The position numbers were made by a program, and so were the translations under genes. A stretch of DNA of 64,000 nt, taken from contig NZ_CP039250.1 in NCBI RefSeq assembly GCF_004795895.1, positions 3,410,001 to 3,474,000 on the forward strand, given 5' to 3'. Source of the DNA: Sphingopyxis sp. PAMC25046 (GTDB lineage: Bacteria > Pseudomonadota > Alphaproteobacteria > Sphingomonadales > Sphingomonadaceae). Positions 10,301 through 16,832 of the stretch are shown piece after piece. Position 1 is the stretch's first letter. The number at the start of each line of letters is the position of its first letter. The notes beneath the pieces are model-generated. The model was not told the origin of the DNA. It ran no database searches and worked only from the letters and a program-made list of their open reading frames with translations.

Positions 10301-10856
10301 TGGCTCCCGCCAGTGCCTCCAGTGCATCAGGATGCGCCTGCATCGCCGTCCGGATCGCGGTGATGCCGTCCATGATCTCGCTTTCGGGATGCCCCGCGAG
10401 GCGGAGCGCCGCGGCGATGACCGCCGGATTGTTCAGCGTCTGGTCGACGATCAGGTTGGAAATGGTGCGCGGATCGGCGTCCACCAGCGTTCCGCCGCCA
10501 AGGCCGCCCGGGCCCGAAGGCGGCCCGTTCTCGCCGTAATTGCCGTCGGTGAAGGTAATCTGTCCCGGCGATCCCGCCCCGAAGATGATCGAATCGTCGC
10601 TTTCGTTGACCCAGTTCAGCGTCGTCAGCCGGGGAAAGGCCTCACCCGACGCGCCCCAAAGCTCGCGGCCGGGGACAAGATTGTTGAAGCTGCCGTCGAC
10701 GGTGCGCAGTCCGTTGGGAAGGAGCGGATTGTCGACGAGCAGGCGCAGCGCCTCACCCGGGTCCATCCCCTCTTCCTGCACCAGCCGGTTATGCTCCTCG
10801 GCAAGCTCGATCTGGTCGAGGATGAAATTGAGGTCATGTTGAGTCAGCTTTACCAT
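4353..10856 (-). CDS. Giant secreted animal-type heme peroxidase with RTX calcium-binding repeats
   Basis: A 2167-residue type I secretion substrate. An N-terminal helical region is followed by an animal-type heme peroxidase domain (about residues 240-860): FGQFFDHG at 285-292 places the heme-linking Asp290 and distal His291, VFHSEHNR at 557-564 corresponds to the REHN motif, and RFGHSML gives the proximal His663. Three RTX blocks follow, near 995-1200, 1570-1760 and 1950-2040, made of nonapeptides such as GGSGDDVI and GGAGDDRL. An Ig-like segment lies around 1455-1540 (RWQVSSDNGATW). The C terminus carries the aspartate-rich folding and secretion region and no cleavable signal peptide is seen. 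I chose ATG 10856 because GGAGA precedes it by eight bases; the frame is open for 27 more codons. Oddity: the catalytic Arg of the REHN motif is Ser560 here. The long ORFs on the opposite strand are shadows. Confidence 0.9.
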   Translation of the reverse strand: MVKLTQHDLNFILDQIELAEEHNRLVQEEGMDPGEALRLLVDNPLLPNGLRTVDGSFNNLVPGRELWGASGEAFPRLTTLNWVNESDDSIIFGAGSPGQITFTDGNYGENGPPSGPGGLGGGTLVDADPRTISNLIVDQTLNNPAVIAAALRLAGHPESEIMDGITAIRTAMQAHPDALEALAGANLALTDAQAAYNQAVANLIAETDPAAIPALITAVSAAATAQAEAQVAVTTAEDAVEVAQGVLSATLDDYGVEMDGNSVLLRNVSPDEGLSASYNGWFTLFGQFFDHGLDLVSKGGNGTVYIPLQPDDPLYDPDSPHTNFMAMTRATVGEGAGNVTTPWVDQNQTYTSHASHQLFLREYEMVGGKPVSTGHLLEGDRGMATWADVKEQARTMLGIELTDADVTQVPVFRMDPYGEFIRGPNGLPQILAAFTPDGEPIYVEGNIASPINPSAIELPVGTVIMGSGGTEITIEAGQTVSAARTGNAFLDDIAHAAVPVLADGVLQQDTDDAVGYSGGFNTRGQQTQYDDELLDAHYITGDGRGNENIGLTAVHHVFHSEHNRQVEEIKKTAFESGDLAFLNQWLAVDVTSIPATMDGLAWDGERLFQAARFATEMQYQHLVFEEFARKIQPDVDIFLVEPDVELNPAIFAEFANVVYRFGHSMLNQTVDQQNADGSVTNMELFDAFLNPLAFGSDTVNHREAAAAIVRGMTMQVGNEIDEFVTDVLRNQLVGIPLDLAALNIARGRDTGMPTLNQARAQFQDMATGDTLLRPYTSWTDFALNMRNPESVINFIAAYGTHATITAETTIEGKRDAAMALVFGGEGAPGDRLDFLNATGAYAGGSLGGLNDVDLWIGGLAEKKMAFGGMLGSTFSFVFQMQMENLQDSDRFYYLSRTQGLNLLTELENNSLAKMVKKNTDLDGFALPADIFSTPDHILYMDHNKQMAMTGIDDPAHENAVLQGISSLVERRDVDGDGVAEYIRYNGLDHIVIQGTGANDHIVAGGGDDTVWGEDGDDRIEAGYGVDSINGGAGDDIITSSGTDIGAISVLKGETGNDVIVDGTGMSLIFGGAGKDYLVSGFDDGEIRGGLDDDLIYGGDGIGALFGNEGDDWVEGGAGFDYIAGDNGELFFNSTIIGHDVLNGGQGDTDYDADSGDDIMFAGEGIQKNIGMWGHDWVTHQGQSSGVDADMRVDIFTTLPNEVLRDRFSQVEALSGWNGNDVLRGDDRTGADAEGGTTVDPTPETGFRYNELNQAGIDRIAGLSEIITPDLMQTLPYWATGSWENGATGITEAVFVGGNILLGGGGSDTIEGRGGDDVIDGDRYLSVKLTGVTKDGIEFSVTSMEDSVTLGGVTRSLTSWMSEGRINPGAMEIVREILSDDSGEDTAVFWDVLENYAITSNGNGGLRIEHVDQTGGAIDPVTGRNRESDGIDQVYNVEWLQFGDQRISTAGLINTPATGAPVISDLTPTEGQTLTVNTSAIADENGLGAFSYRWQVSSDNGATWNNILASGTGASFTPTDGILGIGGQVGGLLRVSVSFTDGAGHQETLVSAPTGVVGDNWDAVPFLGNTFNGTAGDDIADGTSGLFGAGANDTLNGNGGNDILNGAGGNDTLNGGAGDDRLDGGAGTDVAVFAGNVANFALASNGTNLVVTDLTGAEGTDTLSTIETLRFAGANYSVVAGTAANNANLNGAAGAGGSQAVFGFAGTDSLNGGAGNDLLVGGQGNDTVNGGAGNDTAYWSVGDGRDFIDGGADTDTVKVVGDASAETFRIYSRAAALAAGLTGLNANAEIIITRNGTTNADIIAELDNVEEIVINGRGGGDTFLPIGDFAPTSLSTSTITIEGSDGDDVVDIGALQSAHRVVFKSSGGNDVILGQMRDQDRFELADGKTIDDYTATENADGSTTLSTEGHSVTFFGTTANAGGVSASDDDDHDHDDDDDDAPAPSHADTPIGTAGHDVLKGGSGDDVIRGRGGDDALSGGSGDDELDGGGGDDVLSGGSGDDLLAGGGGDDVLGGGSGDDRLDGGAGDDVMTGGSGDDVFVFGEGDDRVTDFDVDDDVIDLSALGITADNFAARVAMAQSGDGAILRIDGHSMTFDAMTAGDLAGASFRFAGGAVGNAPLAAPAEGGTPPPADPAPAPAPQAHSRWLDPVRDWWIDRADMVRNDWDYV

Positions 10857-11186
10857 GCCACGTCTCCGGTCCTGCCTCCCCGCGAACCAGGCGCGAGCGG
10901 CCTCATCCGCAGAATTCGCGCGGACGAAAGGTTGCACATAGAGCTGGTGCGGCCCCGCCAGCAGTTGCCGAACATCGCGAGTCGATGGACTCGCCCGACG
11001 ACTTAATGAAAGCTTAAGAAAAAGTGGGGTCCGGAGTCGATTGGGCTTTCGGTATTAGCCCAAAATGGGATTCCATGAGTCCTCGGTATTATCGGGCCGT
11101 CGGGATTATCTAATACTTTCGGCTTTGGCTTCGGCGCGATGAACGAGCAGTCCCGATCGCGCAGCTCAATCTTGGTTATGGATGCT
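10857..11186. other. Promoter region of the RTX peroxidase operon
   Basis: This 330-base gap holds no gene. It is AT-richer than its surroundings and contains a PmrA-type direct repeat (11002-11018) and repeated CGGTATTA motifs (11050-11057 and 11084-11091) with an inverted CTAATAC at 11110-11116. The promoter of the peroxidase operon must lie here, because the neighbouring response regulator gene ends at 11187 on the same strand. Confidence 0.6.
11002..11018. promoter_or_regulatory. PmrA/QseB-type direct repeat upstream of the peroxidase operon
   Basis: CTTAAT, five bases, CTTAAG: a perfect fit to the YTTAAK-N5-YTTAAK box bound by PmrA/BasR-type OmpR-family regulators. It lies about 146 bases upstream of the peroxidase start codon. 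A response regulator of that subfamily is encoded 2 kb away at 13100-13780. Binding is inferred only from the sequence match. Confidence 0.45.
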
Positions 11187-11930
11187 TTAGCCGAAAGCGC
11201 GCTTGCGTGGCTCATACGCCTGGCGCTCGACGAGCTGTGGGTCGCGCACGAACGCCGGTGCCGCGCCCCGGTCCTGAATCATCGCCACGGCCCCGACGCG
11301 ATTGCGAACGCCGAGGAGGCGGAAGGCGGCCGCCACATGCACTTTGACCGTGCTTTCGGAAATACGGAGCGACCGGGCGATTTCCTTGTTCGATTTGCCC
11401 ATCGACATATGGGTCAGAACTTCGCGCTGGCGTTCGGTCAGGCTGGTGATCGAAGCCTGGGCCGAACAAGAAGAGCTGGATACTGGCATTTCCGCATCGA
11501 CGTCGCTGACGATCGGCGGAACGTAAACCTGCCCCGCCATGACCTGCCGAAAGGCCTGGAGCATTTCATCCTGCTCCATATCCTTCGGAATGAAGCCATG
11601 CGCGCCTTCGCCTATTGCACGGAGCACGACGTCACGGTCGCGCCGCCAGTCCACGACGACCAAAGCGAGCCACGGGTAGCGATGACGCAATTCGCGAATG
11701 CCCCCGGGGACGACGGACGCGAGGTCGATTCCGCCATCGAGAATCAGCAAGCCATGCGCTTGGGTCGCCGCCAGCCAGGCCAGCGCCTGATCGGCGTCGC
11801 TCGCAGTCGCGACCTCGATGTTTCCGAATTCGCGCCGGACAATGGAAGCGAGACCGCTCCGGCAAAGCAATTGCCGTTCCCAAACCAGCGCCGTCAATAC
11901 AGCCGACAAGATATTTCCCCCACAGTCCAT
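11187..11930 (-). CDS. NarL/FixJ-type response regulator (LuxR HTH), orphan
   Basis: A protein of about 247 residues with an N-terminal receiver domain and a C-terminal LuxR-type helix-turn-helix. The receiver phospho-acceptor is Asp65 (LLILDGGIDL); the acidic pair near the N terminus is reduced to one Glu (VWERQLL), which is unusual and could weaken Mg binding. The HTH spans about residues 160-220 (LTERQREVLTHMSMGKSNKEIARSL and ISESTVKVHV). The first ATG is 11930; no strong ribosome binding site is visible, so the start is uncertain. No histidine kinase sits in an operon with it. It lies immediately upstream of the RTX peroxidase promoter in the same direction, so control of that operon is a reasonable but unproven guess. 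Confidence 0.85.
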   Translation of the reverse strand: MDCGGNILSAVLTALVWERQLLCRSGLASIVRREFGNIEVATASDADQALAWLAATQAHGLLILDGGIDLASVVPGGIRELRHRYPWLALVVVDWRRDRDVVLRAIGEGAHGFIPKDMEQDEMLQAFRQVMAGQVYVPPIVSDVDAEMPVSSSSCSAQASITSLTERQREVLTHMSMGKSNKEIARSLRISESTVKVHVAAAFRLLGVRNRVGAVAMIQDRGAAPAFVRDPQLVERQAYEPRKRAFG

Positions 11931-12080
11931 CAACGGTTGCGACCCGCTGTGAACGCCGGATAGCCGCTCGCCTTATTTTTTCTTGAGCTAGTCCGTCGCG
12001 AGGTTCGGCCCCCACCGAATCCTTCGCGTCCTATTCTATCGGATTTTGCTGACAGAAAGCTTACGAAGCCTGGACCTGTC

Positions 12081-13103
12081 TCAGGATGCTACAATCGCTC
12101 CGAAATCCAGCTCGATCGACGGCTCATCGGGATGCGAACCCATCGTTCCGCCATGAACTTCCATGATCCGCGCAACGATCGACAGGCCTAAGCCGGCGCC
12201 GCCAAAACTGGCATGTTCGCCGCGCCGGAAACGGTCCGACAAGGCCAGCAGCCGGTCCGGGGCGATCCCGGCCCCGCCGTCCGCCACCCGGATCGTCGGC
12301 CCCGGCCCGCGAATGATGATCACCTCTCCGCCCGCCGCTGTTACTCTGACTGCGTTCTCGACCAGATTGCGCAGCGCCGCTGTCACGGCTTCTATACGGC
12401 CCATGACCGGCGAGGCGCCTTCGTCCCGGTAAGCGAGCGCCACGCCCTTCTGCGCCGCATCGACGGCACAAAGCTTGATCGCCTCCAGCGCCGAATCCCG
12501 AAGATCGATAGGCCGGAACGGCTGCGGTGCTGCCGCATAGGCATCAAGCTGCGCCAGGACGAGCAACTGTTCGACCAGCCGGTTCATCGCCGTCAGATCG
12601 GCGATCACCCGGTCGGTATCGGCGGTCTTGAGCCGTTCGAGTTCGAGCATCGCAACCGCCAGCGGCGTCTTCAACTCATGCGCGACGTCGGCGGCAAATC
12701 CCTCTTGTCGACGCGCGGCATCGTCGAGCCGCGATAGCAGCGCATTGACCGCCTCGGCAAAGGGCAGGGCTTCGGTCGGAAAATCGGCAAGCCTAACGCG
12801 AAAACCCCGTTCCCGGCCCGTTGCCTGGTGAATGAGGTCGGCCGCGTCGTGAAGCGGGCGAAGCGCGCGGCCGATCAGCCATCTGGTTGCGATCGCAAGG
12901 GGCGCGAGCAGGACGATGATCGGAAATATCACATGGTCGATAACCTCGTGCGCGATACCGATGTGACCGTATGTTGCGCGGATTTCCACTTGGAGCAGTT
13001 CGAAATCGACGACCAGAAAAGCGGCGAGCACGATACTGCCGGCCGCCGCCATCCACGCAAAGCCGGAGCGCAGCTCCGCAATGATCGATCGCCCGCCCGT
13101 CAT
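12081..13103 (-). CDS. Sensor histidine kinase, QseC/PmrB-like
   Basis: A 340-residue membrane kinase. Two membrane helices (about 14-34 and 54-74) enclose a very short periplasmic loop of about 20 residues. They are followed by a HAMP-like linker, the HisKA dimerisation helix with His142 in AHELKTPLAVAM, and an HATPase domain with N box NLVENAV (247-253), G1 box VADGGAGI (273-280) and G2 box GGAGLGLSIV (301-310). The short loop suggests it senses a membrane-proximal or intramembrane signal. Its ATG overlaps the stop of the response regulator gene by four bases, so the two form a translationally coupled pair. Confidence 0.92.
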   Translation of the reverse strand: MTGGRSIIAELRSGFAWMAAAGSIVLAAFLVVDFELLQVEIRATYGHIGIAHEVIDHVIFPIIVLLAPLAIATRWLIGRALRPLHDAADLIHQATGRERGFRVRLADFPTEALPFAEAVNALLSRLDDAARRQEGFAADVAHELKTPLAVAMLELERLKTADTDRVIADLTAMNRLVEQLLVLAQLDAYAAAPQPFRPIDLRDSALEAIKLCAVDAAQKGVALAYRDEGASPVMGRIEAVTAALRNLVENAVRVTAAGGEVIIIRGPGPTIRVADGGAGIAPDRLLALSDRFRRGEHASFGGAGLGLSIVARIMEVHGGTMGSHPDEPSIELDFGAIVAS

Positions 13104-13780
13104 CCGCCCACCGGCTCGATCATCAGGTAGCCGACGCCGCGCAGCGTGACGAGTTGATCGTGCACACCCAGCGTCGCCAGCTTTTTCCTGACCCGCGACA
13201 TCAGCACCTCGATGGCATTGGGCGTCACCGGATCGTCGAAAGGATAGAGCGACGCCTCGATCTGGTCGCGGCTGACGACGCTGCCCGCCTTGACCATCAT
13301 CAGCTCGAGCAGCGCGGCCTCGCGCTGGCTGAGATGCAATGGCTCTCCACAGCAGGTGCCCGTCCTTGCAATTGTGTCGAACTCGATCAGACCAACGGAA
13401 AGCCGCGCGCTCGAACGTGCGCCAGGCCGGCGCAGAAGCGCTCGCACGCGGGCAGCCAGTTCCTCGACGGCGAATGGCTTGATCAGATAATCGTCAGCGC
13501 CGGCATCAAGGCCATCGATACGGTCCCCCAGCGCGGAGCGCGCGGTCAGCATGATCACCGGCGTTGCAAGACCATGCGCTCGCTCGACCATCAGCCACGC
13601 CCTCCCGTCGCCATCGGGCATGCCGAGATCGAGCACCACGACGTCATAGGTGGTCGCTGCCAGCAACTCCGAGGCTTCGGCGAGCGTCGGCGCAATATCG
13701 CAGCAGAACCCCATCGCCGAAAGACCTTCGGCCGTCAAAGCGCCTATCCGCGCATTGTCTTCGACGATCAGAATGCGCAC
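13100..13780 (-). CDS. OmpR-family response regulator, QseB/PmrA-like
   Basis: A two-domain regulator of 226 residues: a receiver with the acidic pocket in ILIVEDNARIG and phospho-acceptor Asp51 (VVVLDLGMPDGDG), then a winged-helix DNA-binding domain ending in TLRGVGYLM. I place the start at GTG 13780, preceded by AGGGGGA at seven bases and giving the usual MRILIVEDN N terminus; ATGs nine codons upstream have no usable ribosome binding site. It is co-transcribed with the histidine kinase. Regulators of this subfamily bind TTAA-containing direct repeats; a perfect box occurs at 11002-11018, and a more tightly spaced CTTAA pair lies at 13843-13854 in its own upstream region. Confidence 0.92.
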   Translation of the reverse strand: MRILIVEDNARIGALTAEGLSAMGFCCDIAPTLAEASELLAATTYDVVVLDLGMPDGDGRAWLMVERAHGLATPVIMLTARSALGDRIDGLDAGADDYLIKPFAVEELAARVRALLRRPGARSSARLSVGLIEFDTIARTGTCCGEPLHLSQREAALLELMMVKAGSVVSRDQIEASLYPFDDPVTPNAIEVLMSRVRKKLATLGVHDQLVTLRGVGYLMIEPVGG

Positions 13781-13946
13781 CTTGTCCCCCTGCAAGGAGT
13801 GCATCATCCCCGCCGCAAATGGTCAAGGGCTGCGATCTAGTCCTTAAGGCTTAATTCGATAGACCAGATAGACGCCGACATCATCGCGCTTGAATTATGA
13901 CAACCACGGTTGCAGGTGTCACAAGTAGCCGGAGATCGGAGGGGGA

Positions 13947-14030
13947 ATGCGCAAAGAAGGCTGGTTTCTGGGCGCCCTTGCCGGCCTGTCCTTGCTGTGG
14001 CTCGCCCTGCACATGTTCGACATTCTTTAG
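13947..14030 (+). CDS. 27-residue single-pass membrane peptide
   Basis: A very small ORF encoding MRKEGWFLGALAGLSLLWLA followed by LHMFDIL. It has a strong ribosome binding site (GGAGGGGG, about five bases before the ATG), a basic N terminus and one hydrophobic helix, the typical form of a small regulatory or structural membrane peptide. It diverges from the response regulator gene across a gap of about 165 bases. The strong translation signal and membrane-like sequence argue that it is real; no family is recognised. Confidence 0.5.
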   Translation: MRKEGWFLGALAGLSLLWLALHMFDIL

Positions 14031-14228
14031 CTCACGACCTGTAGCGGCAAACCCCGAGGATGCTGCGAATACTGAGGGATTGGCCGGTTTCCGACCGTCG
14101 GCTTTCGGCCGAGCTCCTTTAAATCCGTACGTGGCGCTCGCCAGCCAACGAGTCATCACTTCGTAAGGCAGTCGTCGGATGATATGATCATTGCGGGGCT
14201 AGTCCGCCACCATCGAAAGGAGCCTGCT

Positions 14229-14993
14229 ATGCGTCTCGCCCTCTCCCTAGTATCGGTCTTTTCCCTATTCCCTGCCGTTGCCAGCGCACAAGCGCCCGCT
14301 GATGTCGCTGATCTGGTCGGGGCCCGCGGCGCTGGCGGCGAGACCCAGCTTCTCTCGCGGGGCTACGAAGCCCGACAGTCAAATGTCGTGAGGGATCAGC
14401 GGTTCACCTTCTGGTGGAATGCGCGTCTGAACCGATGCATTTCCGTATCTACCGCCGACGGCCGCTATGCCGCGATCACCTCTGTTCCCGCGGAGAATTG
14501 CGGCACGGGAGGCTCCCATGCGCCGGCGCCGGCCGTCGATCATGACGACCGCGAACCAGAGCCCGGCTATCGTGATCCGAATTCGCTCGTGCTGGTCTGC
14601 TATGGCGCAGGAACTCGCCCGACGGTTACGTCCAAGCCCACGTACAGCTGGAACCCCTGGACCCATAAATGGGAATGGAGCAACCAGGTCGGGAACAGCG
14701 CCCAGGGCTTCAACAGCGACGTCCAGATCGAACTTTTCGGCAACGCCGGGCGCATCCATCTCGGATCAAAAATGGTGCCACCGTTTCACTCGGGCGGCGA
14801 CAATGGTTGGTGGGACCTCGACAACCTTGTCGTCACGCGCGACCGGATTACTGCGAGCTATCGGCTCAACGGAATGAACAAGCCGAAGCTCACCGTCGAC
14901 CGCCGCACCGGCCAAATCTCCATCGCGGCGCAGACCAATTTCTCCGGACAGTGCGACTTGGGAGACTGGGGAGCCGGCACCCGACGGTTTTAG
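14229..14993 (+). CDS. Secreted protein of unknown function
   Basis: A 254-residue protein with a clear Sec signal peptide (MRLALSLVSVFSLFPAVASA, cleavage expected near residue 20). The ATG at 14229 has AAGGAG six bases upstream; the frame is open for 15 further codons but these would spoil the signal peptide. The mature part contains two regions: a first with CISVSTADGRYAAI and a Cys pair, and a second after about residue 118 with LVLVCYGAGTRPT and a tryptophan-rich segment (WNPWTHKWEW). I do not recognise the domain. The IS element at 15019 lies directly after it, so any original downstream partner may have been displaced. Confidence 0.75.
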   Translation: MRLALSLVSVFSLFPAVASAQAPADVADLVGARGAGGETQLLSRGYEARQSNVVRDQRFTFWWNARLNRCISVSTADGRYAAITSVPAENCGTGGSHAPAPAVDHDDREPEPGYRDPNSLVLVCYGAGTRPTVTSKPTYSWNPWTHKWEWSNQVGNSAQGFNSDVQIELFGNAGRIHLGSKMVPPFHSGGDNGWWDLDNLVVTRDRITASYRLNGMNKPKLTVDRRTGQISIAAQTNFSGQCDLGDWGAGTRRF

Positions 14994-15034
14994 CGCGGAG
15001 CCAGCCAGAATGGCCGTGTGTGGACGGCCCTCCG

Positions 15035-15285
15035 TTGGCAAGTGGTTTCTGGATGTGATGCGACCTGCTGGTTGGTGCAGCCATGTGTCCGGCCTGTGAT
15101 GCGGCCTTGTCATGCGCCGCTGGCCATGATGCCTTTCGCGCGGATCGGGTCCCGACCAATTGCTCGCACTCGAGGTGCACCGGCCAAAATGGGTTTTCCT
15201 GATCCGGCGGTTTCAACCGGCTTTGTGCATCAGCTCCTATCTGCCCTTCCCAACCTCGGCGACGCCAAGTTCGGCGCCTGATCTC
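15035..15285 (-). ncRNA. Probable bridge RNA region of the IS110/IS1111 element
   Basis: The noncoding segment of about 250 bases between the transposase stop codon and the terminal repeat is the place where IS1111-group elements are reported to encode the bridge RNA that pairs donor and target DNA. I could not fold it reliably by eye or define its loops; the call rests on position and element type only. Confidence 0.35.
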
Positions 15286-16314
15286 TTATGCGTGCGCGAC
15301 CTGCGGTTCGCGGTAGCGCTCTCCGCTCGTCATCAGTGCCCAGACCATGCGGGCGGTTTTGTTAGCTAGCGCCACAGCTGCAATTTTCTTCGCGCGACGC
15401 TTCATCAGTTCGATGAGCCACGGCCGTTTGGTGCCGTGTCGTTCAGCATGGCGGATGACGGCCATCGAACCGACGACGAGCATCTGGCGCAGATATTGGT
15501 TGCCCGCACGCGATATGCCGCCGAGCCGCTCCTTCCCTCCGCTGGAGTTCTGCCGAGGGACCAGGCCTATCCACGCGGCGAGGTCGCGCCCCGTCTTGAA
15601 AATACCGGGGTCGCCGACACTGGCAACAAAGGCGCTGGCAAGCAGCGGTCCGATGCCGGGAATCTCCATCAACCGCTGCCCGACTTCTGTGTCGCGCGCA
15701 CTCGCACGGATGCGCCGGTCATTCTCGAGGATCTGTTCCTTCACGATGGCGAGCTGCGCCCCGAGCATCTCCAGGCAGAGCCGGGCATCGGGTGGGATGC
15801 TCTCGTCATCTTTGTCGGCGACTATCGCCAGCAGGTGCTCGAGCCCAATGCGCCCCACCGGCGCCACGATCCCGAACTCCGACATATGGGCCCGCGTCGC
15901 GTTCGACAGCTGAGTGCGCTGGCGGTTGAGCATCAGGCGGACCCGGTGAAGCATCATCACGCTCTGCTGCTCCGGGGTCTTCACCGTCACGAACCGCATC
16001 GTCGGCCGCGTTACCGCCTCGCAGATCGCCTCGGCATCGGCAGCGTCGTTCTTGCCGCGCTTCACATAGGGCTTCACATATTGCGCCGGCATCAGTCGAA
16101 CATCATGCCCCAGCGCGATCAACTCGCGGGCCCAGTGATGAGAGTTGCTGCAGGCCTCGATGCCGACCAGACATCGCGGCAGCTTCGCAAAGAACGGAAT
16201 CACGCGCGCCCGGCTCAGGCGCTTGCGCACCACCACTTCGCCTGCAGCATCAACGCCGTGGACCTGAAACACCGACTTCGCGATATCCAACCCGACTGTT
16301 GCAATCTTCTCCAT
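15286..16314 (-). CDS. IS110-family transposase (bridge-RNA-guided recombinase)
   Basis: A full-length 342-residue transposase. The N-terminal RuvC-like DEDD domain has Asp10 (TVGLDIAKS), Glu53 (VGIEACS) and Asp90/Asp93 (KNDAADAEAI). A coiled-coil region follows, then the C-terminal Tnp domain with the IPGIGPLLASAF helix-hairpin-helix and the serine-containing segment NSSGGKERLGGISRAGNQYL. No frameshift or stop is present, so it is probably active. The start ATG lies close to the right-hand repeat, leaving the long noncoding end on the 3' side. Confidence 0.93.
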   Translation of the reverse strand: MEKIATVGLDIAKSVFQVHGVDAAGEVVVRKRLSRARVIPFFAKLPRCLVGIEACSNSHHWARELIALGHDVRLMPAQYVKPYVKRGKNDAADAEAICEAVTRPTMRFVTVKTPEQQSVMMLHRVRLMLNRQRTQLSNATRAHMSEFGIVAPVGRIGLEHLLAIVADKDDESIPPDARLCLEMLGAQLAIVKEQILENDRRIRASARDTEVGQRLMEIPGIGPLLASAFVASVGDPGIFKTGRDLAAWIGLVPRQNSSGGKERLGGISRAGNQYLRQMLVVGSMAVIRHAERHGTKRPWLIELMKRRAKKIAAVALANKTARMVWALMTSGERYREPQVAHA

Positions 16315-16501
16315 CGTAGCTCTCCTTCCAGCTCATCCCGCGGACTATACCGCGGGGCGTTGGAGAGCCGTCCACGTCATCAATTGCGGAACTTCCGCTT
16401 CAAGCCGTAATTTAGAGATAGCCGACATTGAACGATTTGCGCCGCGAAACGTGAACAATCAATAGCTGTCGCTTTGCCGCTTCGCTCCACGCCGGCAATT
16501 T

Positions 16502-16732
16502 ACCGATCTCTATCAGGGCGGCGGCACGGTCGACACGACAGCACTGGCTCCCGTGGACCGTCTAGCAGCCAAATATACGCTCACGAACAATGTACTCACC
16601 ACGCCGCTTGACAAGGCACTGGTGGATGCCAACAGCGTGCGGCGGATGGAGCGGCTCGACGGCCTGCCGACCGATTATTCAGCGGTGGGCGACAAGAGCT
16701 GGTCGGCTTCGGGCAGCGTCATCGCCGAATAA
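16502..16732 (+). pseudogene. Remnant of an unidentified coding sequence
   Basis: An open frame of 76 codons reads from TDLYQGGGTVDT to GDKSWSASGSVIAE and then a TAA. It has plausible protein composition but no start codon or ribosome binding site, and the frame loses sense upstream near the IS end. It looks like the 3' end of a gene whose front was lost, perhaps when the IS element or the defence island arrived. I do not recognise the family. Confidence 0.35.
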
Positions 16733-16832
16733 GCCAACTGCCGGGCAATCGGCATAACGATCTCGCACGCTCGCCAGCCGCAGACGCGGGCGGACGTTCG
16801 AGCCATGCCGAATAGGCGGCCAAAACCTCGCA

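Larger units (their letters stand above)
15019..16376. mobile_element. IS110-family (IS1111-type) insertion sequence
   Basis: One complete transposase gene is flanked by inverted repeats: GTGGACGGCCCTCC at about 15020-15033, and the reverse complement of GTGGACGGCTCTCC at about 16358-16371, differing by one base. IS1111-group elements have such subterminal repeats, insert without target duplication, and leave a long noncoding end 3' of the transposase, as here (15020-15285). The exact ends are not certain because the repeats are subterminal. The element lies between a chromosomal-looking secreted protein gene and a gene fragment. Confidence 0.7.

Noticed and set aside
13843..13854. CTTAAGGCTTAA as a second PmrA-type box upstream of the response regulator
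   Set aside because: The two half-sites are seven bases apart start-to-start instead of eleven, so it does not fit the consensus spacing.
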